DNA of 11,481 nucleotides from JACDDK01 sp038198445 (GTDB lineage: Bacteria; Actinomycetota; Rubrobacteria; Rubrobacterales; Rubrobacteraceae). The notes under the pieces were generated by a model that was not told where the DNA came from, searched no databases, and was given only the letters and a program-made list of their open reading frames with translations. A program made the position numbers and the translations under genes. Below, piece after piece: positions 4,767 through 11,481 of the stretch. The stretch spans positions 1 to 11,481 of the forward strand of contig JBBPZZ010000044.1 of NCBI GenBank assembly GCA_038198445.1, written 5' to 3'. Each line of letters opens with the position of its first letter. Within the stretch, counting starts at the first letter, position 1.

Positions 4767-7205
4767 GTGACTCAAGCACCAGAGAAATACGTCGGGGGCA
4801 GCGTACCCCGCAAGGAAGACCCGGCCCTGATCACGGGCAAGGCCAACTGGACGGACAACATCAAGTTGCCGGGGATGCTGCACTTCGCGCTCCTTCGCAG
4901 TCCCGTGGCCCATGCCAAAATCACGAACATAGACGTGTCGGCGGCGAAAGAGCAGGCGGGCGTTGTCGCCGTCTTCACTGGCCAGGACCTGATGGACGAG
5001 TGGGGATCGCCGCTGATCTGCGGCTGGCAGATGACACCGGATCAGAAGGCTCCGGATCACTACCCGCTGGTCACGGACGAGGTCAACTACCTGGGCGATC
5101 CAATAGCCGTCGTGGCCGCCACGGACCGCTACACGGCGAAGGACGCTTTGGAGTTCATCGATATGGACTTCGAGGAGCTTCCGGTAGTGACGGACCTCGA
5201 AGCCGCCGCGTCGGGCGGGCCGTTCGTCCACGAGGACTACGGCACCAACGAGAGCTATACCTGGAACCTGGATATCGGTGAGGTGGACCAGGCGTTTTCG
5301 AACGCCGACGTGGTCATCAAGGAGCGCTATCTACAGCCGCGCGTGCTCCCGACGCCTATAGAGCCGCGGGCTGTCGTGGCGAACCCGGACCCTTTCAACG
5401 GCGGGTTCACGGTCTACACCTCGACCCAGATCCCTCACATCGCCAAGTACGTGCTCTCCATACTCACCAAAGTTCCCGAGCAGAAGATGCGGATCGTGGC
5501 GCCGGACGTCGGCGGCGCGTTCGGCTGCAAGCTGAACGTCTACGCGGAAGAGGCGATAGCCCTCGCGCTGGCGAGGAAGCTCGGGACGCCGGTCAAGTGG
5601 GTCGAGGAACGTTCGGAGAACTATCTTGCGACCACCCACGGGCGCGGCCAGATCCAGGACATTGAGATAGCGGCGAGCAACGACGGCAAGATCCAGGGTA
5701 TGCGGGTCGAGCTGATCGCCGACATGGGAGCCTACTTGCAACTTGGCACCTCGCTAATCCCGGTACTTGGCGCTTTCATGTACCCGGGCATCTACGACTT
5801 CGACGCCTACTCTTTCAAGTGCCTGAGCGTCTTTACGAACAAGACCCCGACCGATGCCTACCGTGGAGCGGGCCGTCCCGAGGCCGCCTACGCCGTCGAG
5901 CGCGTCATGGACGCGCTGGCGCGGCGACTGGACATGGATCCGGCGGAGGTGCGGCGCAAGAACTTCCACCCGAAGTTCGACGAGCCGCGCAACCAGCCAG
6001 CCGGTATCCAGTACGATTCCGGCGATTACGAGTTGACGCTCGACAAGGTGCTGGAGTTGGCTGACTATCAGGGCTTGCGTGAGGAGCAGCGCCAACGTCG
6101 CGAGACGAACGATCCGGTGCAGCTCGGCATTGGATTCTCGACCTACACCGAGATCTGCGGCATCGCCCCCTCGAAGGTGGTGGCGGCCCTGGGTGGCGGT
6201 GGCGCCGGTTGGGAGATGGCCTCCGTCAGGCTGCTAGCCTCCGGCAAGGCCGAAGTCGTTACCGGCACGTCACCGCACGGCCAGGGCCACGTGACGTCTT
6301 GGTCCCAGATCGCCGCCGACGCTCTCGGAGTTCCCGTCGAGGACGTAGAGGTCATCCACGGCGATACCGCCTCCTCCCCGTGGGGCCGCGACACCTACGG
6401 CTCGCGCAGCCTCCCTGTCGGCGGCGTCGCGGTACACTTGGCTGCCGAGAAGGTGATCGACAAGGCCAAGAAGGTCGCCGCGCACATGCTAGAGGCATCC
6501 GAGGACGACTTGGAGTTCGTGGGTGGCAAGTTCAGCGTCGCGGGCTCCCCGGACCGGGGCGTCACCATCCAGGACATCGCCGGAGCTGCTTACCTGGCCG
6601 CCGACTTGCCGGAGGGAATGGAGCCGGGGCTCTCGGAGGAGCACTTCTTCGATCCGCCGAACTTCACTTTCCCGTTCGGGGCGCACATCTGCGTTACGGA
6701 GGTGGACACCGAGACCGGCAAGGTAAAGGTACGGGACTACTTCGCTGTAGACGACTGCGGGCCGGTGATCAACCCGATCATCGTTGATGGTCAACTTCAT
6801 GGCGGCATCGCTCAGGGCCTCGCCCAGGCTCTCTACGAGGAGGCCGTCTACGACGAGAACGGTAACCTCACGACTGGCTCGATGGTGGATTACCTCATCC
6901 CCGGAGCGCCGGAGCTTCCGAACTTCACCCTGGACCGGACCGTGACGCCATCGCCCTCCAACCCTCTTGGAGTGAAGGGAGTGGGGGAAGCCGGGACCAT
7001 CGGGGCGCCGCCGGCGGCCATCAACTCCGTGATCGACGCGCTCTCGCACCTGGGAGTGACGCACATAGACATGCCGGCCCTGCCGTTCAACGTGTGGAGC
7101 ACGATCCAGGAGGCCAAAGGCCGCGATTCAGGTACGCGCGACGCGGACCCCTCCGTGCCGGCGCAGTCAACAGACCACACTACCTCGGGAGGTGAATCCC
7201 TGTGA
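4767..7205 (+). CDS. coxL: molybdenum hydroxylase large (molybdopterin) subunit, form II CoxL-like
   Basis: This is the catalytic subunit of a xanthine-oxidase-family enzyme that binds molybdopterin cytosine dinucleotide. The start is GTG at 4767, with AAAGGGG 6 nt upstream, giving 812 residues, the normal length. It begins YVGGSVPRKEDPALITGKA, typical of the N-terminal a/b hammerhead domain. Landmarks are GGAFGCK (residues 249-255), the active-site loop AYRGAGR (364-370) and KGVGEAGTIGAPPAA with the probable catalytic Glu741. Form I CO dehydrogenases have AYxCSFR with a Cys that binds copper; that Cys is absent here, so this is a form II enzyme whose substrate is not fixed by sequence (aldehydes, purines or other heterocycles, or slow CO oxidation are possible). 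The last four bases overlap coxM. Confidence 0.92.
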   Translation: MTQAPEKYVGGSVPRKEDPALITGKANWTDNIKLPGMLHFALLRSPVAHAKITNIDVSAAKEQAGVVAVFTGQDLMDEWGSPLICGWQMTPDQKAPDHYPLVTDEVNYLGDPIAVVAATDRYTAKDALEFIDMDFEELPVVTDLEAAASGGPFVHEDYGTNESYTWNLDIGEVDQAFSNADVVIKERYLQPRVLPTPIEPRAVVANPDPFNGGFTVYTSTQIPHIAKYVLSILTKVPEQKMRIVAPDVGGAFGCKLNVYAEEAIALALARKLGTPVKWVEERSENYLATTHGRGQIQDIEIAASNDGKIQGMRVELIADMGAYLQLGTSLIPVLGAFMYPGIYDFDAYSFKCLSVFTNKTPTDAYRGAGRPEAAYAVERVMDALARRLDMDPAEVRRKNFHPKFDEPRNQPAGIQYDSGDYELTLDKVLELADYQGLREEQRQRRETNDPVQLGIGFSTYTEICGIAPSKVVAALGGGGAGWEMASVRLLASGKAEVVTGTSPHGQGHVTSWSQIAADALGVPVEDVEVIHGDTASSPWGRDTYGSRSLPVGGVAVHLAAEKVIDKAKKVAAHMLEASEDDLEFVGGKFSVAGSPDRGVTIQDIAGAAYLAADLPEGMEPGLSEEHFFDPPNFTFPFGAHICVTEVDTETGKVKVRDYFAVDDCGPVINPIIVDGQLHGGIAQGLAQALYEEAVYDENGNLTTGSMVDYLIPGAPELPNFTLDRTVTPSPSNPLGVKGVGEAGTIGAPPAAINSVIDALSHLGVTHIDMPALPFNVWSTIQEAKGRDSGTRDADPSVPAQSTDHTTSGGESL

Positions 7206-8053
7206 TCCCCGTAGCTTTTGACTACGAGGTCGCCGAGTCGGTAGATCATGCCCTGGAGCTTCTAGGCCAGCATGGCGACGAGGCCAAGCTCCTCGCGGGC
7301 GGCCACTCGCTACTGCCGATAATGAAGCTCCGGCTTGCAGCTCCGGCGGTCCTCATAGACCTCGGTCGCATACCCGATCTGAATTATGTGCGAGACGATG
7401 GCGACCATCTCGCCATCGGCGCGATGACCCGCCATACCGATGTGGAACGCAACCCTATCGTGCAGGAGCATTGCGGCCTGCTCTCCTACACCGCATCCCT
7501 CGTTGGTGACCCGCAGGTCCGCCATCGCGGCACCATCGGCGGCTCACTCGCCCACGCCGACGCGGCCTCGGACCTGCCGAGCGCGCTGATGGCGCTCGAA
7601 GCTAGCTTTGTCGTGAAGGGACCAAACGGCGAGCGGAGCGTGGCGGTCGCGGACTTCTTCAAGGACTACTTGATGAGCGACCTGGAGGAGAACGAGGTCC
7701 TCACGGAGGTCCGAGTTCCCAAGCTCTCCGCTGGCACCGGCTGGTCGTACCAGAAGTTCACCCGCCGCATGATGGACTGGGCCGTGGTCGGGGTCGCCGC
7801 CGTGGTCGAGAAGTCTAACGGCTCCATCGGCACGGCCCGCATCGGGTTGACGAATATGGGCTCGACGCCGCTACGCGCGACTGCCGCCGAGAGCGCCCTC
7901 TCCGGCGCGGACCCAGGCTCCGTCGCCGAGGCGAGCAACTCCGCCGATGAGGGTACCAGCCCGTCCTCGGACATCGCCGCCTCCGACGAGTACCGTCGCC
8001 ATCTGGCGCGGGTGCTCACGAAACGCGCCGTGGAGGAGGCTCTCTCCCGTTGA
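7202..8053 (+). CDS. coxM: molybdenum hydroxylase medium (FAD) subunit, CoxM-like
   Basis: This flavoprotein subunit accepts electrons from the iron-sulfur subunit and passes them to a quinone, NAD or another acceptor. The 283 residues show both FAD-binding motifs of the family: AGGHSLLPIMKLRLA (residues 32-46) and the TIGGSLAHADAASDLP segment (111-126). The C-terminal CO-dehydrogenase flavoprotein domain follows from about residue 170. The GTG start overlaps the coxL stop (GTGA) and is preceded by an excellent GGAGGTGA site 6 nt upstream. The gene order S-L-M is the one known for form II clusters, whereas form I clusters are M-S-L. The stop TGA overlaps the probable TTG start of the next gene. 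Confidence 0.93.
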   Translation: MIPVAFDYEVAESVDHALELLGQHGDEAKLLAGGHSLLPIMKLRLAAPAVLIDLGRIPDLNYVRDDGDHLAIGAMTRHTDVERNPIVQEHCGLLSYTASLVGDPQVRHRGTIGGSLAHADAASDLPSALMALEASFVVKGPNGERSVAVADFFKDYLMSDLEENEVLTEVRVPKLSAGTGWSYQKFTRRMMDWAVVGVAAVVEKSNGSIGTARIGLTNMGSTPLRATAAESALSGADPGSVAEASNSADEGTSPSSDIAASDEYRRHLARVLTKRAVEEALSR

Positions 8054-8988
8054 GCAAGGCCGTTGACCGCCGGGGGGCCTTGCCCCCCGGCGTTTCTCAT
8101 TCTCAGGAGCTGCAGCGGGAGCTTCGGGGGTCGGACTACCTGGCCGACGAGGGTCTATCTACCGCGATCTTTTTGGCCCTAAAGCTCGGACGTCCGCTCT
8201 TCCTCGAAGGCGAGGCCGGTGTCGGCAAGACTGAGGTCGCCAAGGTCCTCTCCCGCATTCTTGAGACTCCGCTCATCCGCCTTCAGTGCTACGAGGGTAT
8301 AGACATCTACCAGGCTGTCTACGAGTGGGACTACGCTCGTCAGCTACTCCACATTCGCGCTACCGAAGCTCTCGGAGCCGACGAAGATCGAGAGCACGTC
8401 GAGCGCGACCTTTACAACCGCGAGTTCCTGGTGAGCCGACCGCTGTTGCAGGCGTTGGAGCATCGAGGCCCGATGCCGCCGGTCTTGCTCATCGACGAGG
8501 TGGACCGTTCGGACGATGAGTTCGAGGCTTTCCTGTTAGAGATCCTGTCGGACTTCGCCGTGACCATCCCGGAGCTCGGGACCATCGTCGCACAGAGGCC
8601 GCCGGTCGTGATCCTGACCTCCAACCGTACCCGCGAGGTACACGACGCGCTCAAGCGCCGCTGCCTCTATCATTATATCGAGCACCCGAGCTTCGAGCGG
8701 GAAGTCGAGATCCTGCGCCTGAGAGTCCCGGAGGCCGAAGAGACCCTGGCCCGGCAGGTCGCCGCCGCCACGGAGAAGATGCGCGCCATGGACCTCTACA
8801 AACCACCCGGCGTCGCCGAGACCCTGGACTGGACGGAGGCCCTGGTCGCTCTCGGCGCGAAGGAACTGGACGAAAGTCTCGTCGCCGCCACTTTGGGCTC
8901 TGTACTCAAGTACCGTGAGGACCAGCATAGGGCGAGCGCGGCGGGCCTCATAAAGCTCATAGGCGGCCTCAACGCAGCCGGTGGATAG
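8050..8988 (+). CDS. coxD: MoxR-family AAA+ ATPase, CoxD-like
   Basis: This AAA+ ATPase of the MoxR group is thought to remodel the hydroxylase so that its molybdenum site can be completed; in Oligotropha CoxD acts on CoxL. The 312 residues include Walker A GEAGVGKTE (residues 54-62), Walker B LLIDEVD (146-152), sensor 1 VILTSNRTREV and the ALKRRCLYHYIEHP segment typical of the family. The start is TTG at 8050, overlapping the coxM stop as TTGA, with GGAGGAGG 10 nt upstream. The first 15 codons after it span a perfect GC hairpin, listed separately. No other good start lies between this TTG and the conserved LRGSDYLADEG region. The next gene follows after 5 nt and encodes its usual VWA partner. 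Confidence 0.9.
   Translation: MSKAVDRRGALPPGVSHSQELQRELRGSDYLADEGLSTAIFLALKLGRPLFLEGEAGVGKTEVAKVLSRILETPLIRLQCYEGIDIYQAVYEWDYARQLLHIRATEALGADEDREHVERDLYNREFLVSRPLLQALEHRGPMPPVLLIDEVDRSDDEFEAFLLEILSDFAVTIPELGTIVAQRPPVVILTSNRTREVHDALKRRCLYHYIEHPSFEREVEILRLRVPEAEETLARQVAAATEKMRAMDLYKPPGVAETLDWTEALVALGAKELDESLVAATLGSVLKYREDQHRASAAGLIKLIGGLNAAGG
8068..8096 (+). terminator. terminator-like GC hairpin at the coxM/coxD junction
   Basis: CGCCGGGGGGC (8068-8078) and GCCCCCCGGCG (8082-8092) form a perfect 11-bp stem closed by a CTT loop and followed by TTTC. This is the shape of an intrinsic terminator, though the T-tract is short. It lies 15 nt downstream of the coxM stop, inside the start of the coxD reading frame, where it encodes RRGALPPGV. 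It could act as an attenuator that lowers coxD expression, or stabilise the 3' end of a processed coxSLM transcript. Confidence 0.55.
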
Positions 8989-8993
8989 AGACG

Positions 8994-10142
8994 GTGGCTG
9001 AGGACGGCGTACCGGCTACTGCTCCGCCGATGCTCGACGCGGCGGTCGCGTTCGGGCGGGTGCTGCGGGGTGCGGGCCTGCGCGTCGGGACCGACAGGAT
9101 CGTGGAGTTCTCCCGCGCTCTCGAAGAACTGGACGCCGGACGCCGCGACGACGTGTACTGGTCCGGGCGAGTAACGCTTCTCTCCCGTCCCGAGGACATA
9201 GAAGTCTACGACCGGGCATTCGGTCTATTCTGGGACAGTGGCGGTAACGCGAAGGACCGCCCGCGTTCCAAGCCGAGCCTCTCTGTCCGGATCCCCGAGG
9301 ACTCCGTCGCGCCGCCGAAGGAGACGGTCGAGAAGAACGAGAGCGGTGAGGAGGCGGTGATGCTCCGCTACAGTCCGGTCGAGGTCCTGCGTTCCAAGGA
9401 CTTCGCCCTCTACTCTTCCGAGGAGTTCGCCGAGCTTCAACGACTGCTCGCCGATCTGCGGATCTCCGGCGCCCTGCGCCGCAGCCGTCGCCTGGAGTCC
9501 GCGTCTCGTGGACGCCACGACCCGCGCCGCACCCTACGAGACGCCATGCGTACCGGCGGTGAAGCAGTAAGGCATCGCTTCCGCAAGGCGCGGGTCCAGC
9601 CGAGGCGGGTGGTGCTCCTGTGCGACGTATCCGGCTCAATGGGGTCATACAGCCGGGCGCTGCTGCGTTTTCTGCACGCGGGTGTGATCTCCGGCGCACG
9701 GCTGGAGGCGTTCTCGATGGGCACGCGGCTGACGCGGATAACCAAAGAGTTGGGGACGCAGGATCCGGACCAGGCCCTGCGGCAGACTGCCGGAGCCGTG
9801 CGGGACCTCTCCGGCGGCACCCGCCTCGGGGACGTGATGAAGGAGTTCGTGGATCGCTGGGGCCAGCGCGGGATGGCGCGAGGTGCGGTCATCGTGGTCC
9901 TATCCGATGGCTGGGACCGGGGCGACGTGAACGTCCTCGCCGAGCAGATGCAGCGCATCGGCCGCCTCGCCTACAAGGTCATCTGGGTCAATCCTCTCAA
10001 GGCAGCGCCCGGATACCAGCCGCTCGCGGGAGGGATGGCCGCCGCGCTCCCGCACGTGGACGTATTCCTCTCCGGCCACAACTTCGATAGCCTCGAAGCG
10101 CTCGCCCATGCCATCGCCGACGCCGCCGAGCGGGAAAGATAG
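8994..10142 (+). CDS. coxE: VWA-domain protein, CoxE-like
   Basis: This protein has a von Willebrand factor A domain and is the usual partner of the MoxR ATPase in assembling the molybdenum centre. The 382 residues have an N-terminal helical region (AVAFGRVLRGAGLRVGTDRI, typical of the CoxE family) and a charged linker at about 85-125. The C-terminal VWA domain carries the metal-ion-dependent adhesion motif DVSGSMGSYS (residues 211-220) and VLSDGWDRGD. Length and motifs fit VWA_CoxE proteins. The start is GTG at 8994, 5 nt after the coxD stop, with only a weak purine-rich site upstream; the in-frame ATG at 9030 has none at all. No signal peptide is seen, so it acts in the cytoplasm. Confidence 0.9.
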   Translation: MAEDGVPATAPPMLDAAVAFGRVLRGAGLRVGTDRIVEFSRALEELDAGRRDDVYWSGRVTLLSRPEDIEVYDRAFGLFWDSGGNAKDRPRSKPSLSVRIPEDSVAPPKETVEKNESGEEAVMLRYSPVEVLRSKDFALYSSEEFAELQRLLADLRISGALRRSRRLESASRGRHDPRRTLRDAMRTGGEAVRHRFRKARVQPRRVVLLCDVSGSMGSYSRALLRFLHAGVISGARLEAFSMGTRLTRITKELGTQDPDQALRQTAGAVRDLSGGTRLGDVMKEFVDRWGQRGMARGAVIVVLSDGWDRGDVNVLAEQMQRIGRLAYKVIWVNPLKAAPGYQPLAGGMAAALPHVDVFLSGHNFDSLEALAHAIADAAERER

Positions 10143-10170
10143 AATCTGGAAAAATTTCGGGAGGTACGAT

Positions 10171-10485
10171 GTGAACCCTGTAGTGGACAAGGTTGCGAAG
10201 TGGAGCGAGGAGGGCAAGAAGTCCGCTCTCGCCACGGTGGTCAAGGTCGAACGTTCGGGACCGCTGGGTCCAGGGACCTCGATGGCTGTCTCGGAGGATG
10301 GGCAGGTCGTTGGCTCGGTGAGCGGTGGGTGTGTGGAGCCTGCCGTGTATGAGGAGGCGATGATGGCGATAGAGAGCGGGGAGCCGAGGCTGCTCTCTTA
10401 CGGCATCTCGGATGACGAGGCGTTCGGGGTGGGGCTGACGTGTGGAGGGATCATCCACATCTTCGTTGAGCGGGTGGATTACTGA
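10171..10485 (+). CDS. XdhC/CoxI N-terminal-domain protein
   Basis: This protein of 104 residues consists of just the N-terminal XdhC_CoxI domain, with the conserved segments VKVERSGPLGPGTSMAVSED, GSVSGGCVEPAVYEEA (Cys54) and FGVGLTCGGIIHIFVE (Cys91). XdhC proteins bind the molybdenum cofactor, protect it during sulfuration and hand it to the apo-enzyme. The start is GTG at 10171, 5 nt after GGGAGGT; an in-frame ATG at 10108 lies inside coxE and adds nothing family-like. It is not a truncation: the stop codon overlaps the next XdhC gene by 1 nt (TGATG), so the usual two-domain protein is supplied here by two coupled genes. Both conserved Cys residues sit in this half. Confidence 0.88.
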   Translation: MNPVVDKVAKWSEEGKKSALATVVKVERSGPLGPGTSMAVSEDGQVVGSVSGGCVEPAVYEEAMMAIESGEPRLLSYGISDDEAFGVGLTCGGIIHIFVERVDY

Positions 10486-11327
10486 TGGGAGACTTGCTCT
10501 CCCGCTGGCACACTGCGCTCGCCGAGCAGTCGCCGGTTGCGGTGGCGACGGTGATCCAGGGACCAGGTACCGGCGGTAAGGTTCTGGTGACGCCGGACGG
10601 CCACACTGGCACCGCCGGCAATGGCGAGCTGGATAAGGCCGTGGTGGAGACGGCGCGCGGGATGCTCGAAGGCGGCAAGACCGGCACGACGCACTACGGT
10701 CCGCGCGGACAGCGCCGGATGGAGGATGTTGCCGTCTTCATCCAGTCCTTCGCCCCGCCACCGAAGATGTACGTCTTCGGTGCCATAGACTTCGCCAGCG
10801 CCATGGCCCGCATCGGAAAGTTTATGGGCTACCGGGTGATCGTGTGCGACGCGCGTCCCGTATTCGCTACCCGCGAGCGGTTTCCCTCCGCCGACGAAGT
10901 CGTCGTCGCCTGGCCGGACGAGTTCCTCAAGACCGCCGAGGTAGACGGACGCAGCGTCATCTGCGTCCTCACCCACGACCCCAAGTTCGACGTGCCGGTG
11001 CTGAAAGCGGCTCTCGAAACCGAGGCCGGCTACATCGGGGCGATGGGGAGCCGCCGGACGCACGACAACCGCACGGCGCGTCTGAAAGAGGAAGGCGTAA
11101 CGGAAGAGCAACTCGCACGCGTCAGCAGTCCCATCGGGCTCGACGTTGGTGCGCGCACGCCGGAGGAGACGGCGGTCGCGATAGCGGCGGAGATCGTCGC
11201 TCTGAACACCGGTCATTCGGGCGGGCGTCTCACGGAGCGCTCCGGTCCTATTCATACACCGGTGCCGGACATGTCCGAACCGCAGGATGCCGAGGACACG
11301 GCGGGGGTGACGGCCAGAGAGCGATGA
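10485..11327 (+). CDS. XdhC/CoxF family molybdenum-cofactor maturation protein
   Basis: The 280 residues comprise an N-terminal XdhC-like domain (about 1-80, with SPVAVATVIQGPGTGGKVLV) that lacks the GGCVE and TCGG Cys motifs of the preceding gene. A C-terminal Rossmann-type XdhC domain follows: MYVFGAIDFASAMARIGKFM (95-114), VIVCDARPVFATRERFP, VICVLTHDPKFD and GYIGAMGSRRTHDNR. The tail after about residue 240 (from NTGHSGGRLTER) is Pro/Glu-rich and probably disordered. The likely role is to bind and deliver the molybdopterin cofactor to CoxL together with the small XdhC partner. The ATG start overlaps the upstream stop by 1 nt. Its own stop overlaps the next gene as ATGA, which points to translational coupling. 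Confidence 0.9.
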   Translation: MGDLLSRWHTALAEQSPVAVATVIQGPGTGGKVLVTPDGHTGTAGNGELDKAVVETARGMLEGGKTGTTHYGPRGQRRMEDVAVFIQSFAPPPKMYVFGAIDFASAMARIGKFMGYRVIVCDARPVFATRERFPSADEVVVAWPDEFLKTAEVDGRSVICVLTHDPKFDVPVLKAALETEAGYIGAMGSRRTHDNRTARLKEEGVTEEQLARVSSPIGLDVGARTPEETAVAIAAEIVALNTGHSGGRLTERSGPIHTPVPDMSEPQDAEDTAGVTARER

Positions 11328-11481
11328 ACGGCGTATCGGCAATCTTGTTGGCCGCCGGAGCCGGTAGCCGTTTCGGAGGCGGAAAGCTACTCGCGGAGTT
11401 CGAGGGGCGGCCTCTGATCGAGGCCGCCCTCGCCACGCTGCGGGAAGCGCCCGTGGATGAGACAGTCGTGGTGGTCGGCCC
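11324..11481 (+). CDS. MobA-like molybdenum cofactor nucleotidyltransferase, N-terminal part (cut by window end)
   Basis: Only the first 52 codons are in the window. They encode MNGVSAILLAAGAGSRFGGG followed by KLLAEFEGRPLIEAALATL, the nucleotide-binding signature of the MobA-like NTP-transferase family (LAAGxGxRxGxxK). Proteins with this start next to xanthine-dehydrogenase-family genes (MocA, PucB) usually attach CMP to molybdopterin, making the cytosine dinucleotide form that CoxL-type enzymes use. The ATG start overlaps the XdhC stop by 4 nt. Specificity for CTP over GTP is inferred from context, because the deciding residues may lie outside the window. Confidence 0.87.
   Translation, partial: MNGVSAILLAAGAGSRFGGGKLLAEFEGRPLIEAALATLREAPVDETVVVVG

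Noticed and set aside
10479..11342. 287-codon minus-strand ORF opposite the XdhC gene
   Set aside because: It is the antisense shadow of a clear XdhC/CoxF gene; the translation is Arg/His-rich with no family motif and no ribosome binding site.
1..11481. CRISPR arrays, tRNA or rRNA genes, prophage or defence genes
   Set aside because: No regularly spaced repeats, no cloverleaf or rRNA sequence and no such protein motifs were found on reading both strands.

Overview
The window is GC-rich and tightly packed, with many GTG and TTG starts and strong GGAGG-type ribosome binding sites. The protein sequences resemble those of a high-GC Gram-positive, possibly a deep-branching actinobacterium such as Rubrobacter. 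That placement is an inference from sequence style and gene content; no rRNA or other phylogenetic marker is present.

Layout. (1) The left edge (1-126) is the C-terminal end of an IS1-type transposase, followed by a minus-strand GAF-domain protein of the free methionine-(R)-sulfoxide reductase type (153-650). (2) Divergently from it runs modA-modB (840-2530), the molybdate-binding lipoprotein and the permease of an ABC importer, with no ATPase gene (modC) next to them. (3) A minus-strand block converges on modB: a short PucR-type helix-turn-helix protein (3584-3955), an 11-nt-overlapping stand-alone TOBE/molbindin (3376-3594), and a TauE/SafE (TSUP) membrane protein (2539-3282). The TauE reading frame continues upstream, open, as far as the TOBE stop codon and has no ordinary start. 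(4) A leader of about 300 bp precedes a long plus-strand operon (4265 to the right edge): coxS-coxL-coxM (iron-sulfur, molybdopterin and FAD subunits of a xanthine-oxidase-family molybdenum hydroxylase), a MoxR AAA+ ATPase (coxD-like), a VWA protein (coxE-like), two XdhC/CoxF-type maturation factors, and the start of a MobA-like molybdopterin nucleotidyltransferase cut by the window end.

How it fits together. The window is a molybdenum island: molybdate uptake (ModAB), intracellular molybdate binding (TOBE), a possible regulator, the Mo enzyme, and the factors that prepare and insert its molybdopterin-cytosine-dinucleotide cofactor. Genes in the cox operon overlap by 1-4 nt or are separated by 5-28 nt, so one transcript is likely. 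A perfect GC hairpin with a T-rich tail at the coxM/coxD junction may separate expression of the structural and maturation genes.

The large subunit carries AYRGAGR instead of the Cys-containing AYxCSFR loop of true (form I) CO dehydrogenase, and the gene order S-L-M is also that of form II clusters. The substrate is therefore unknown, and CO oxidation should not be assumed. I found no clearly new system. The oddest parts are the HTH/TOBE/TauE block and the hairpin at the coxM/coxD junction.
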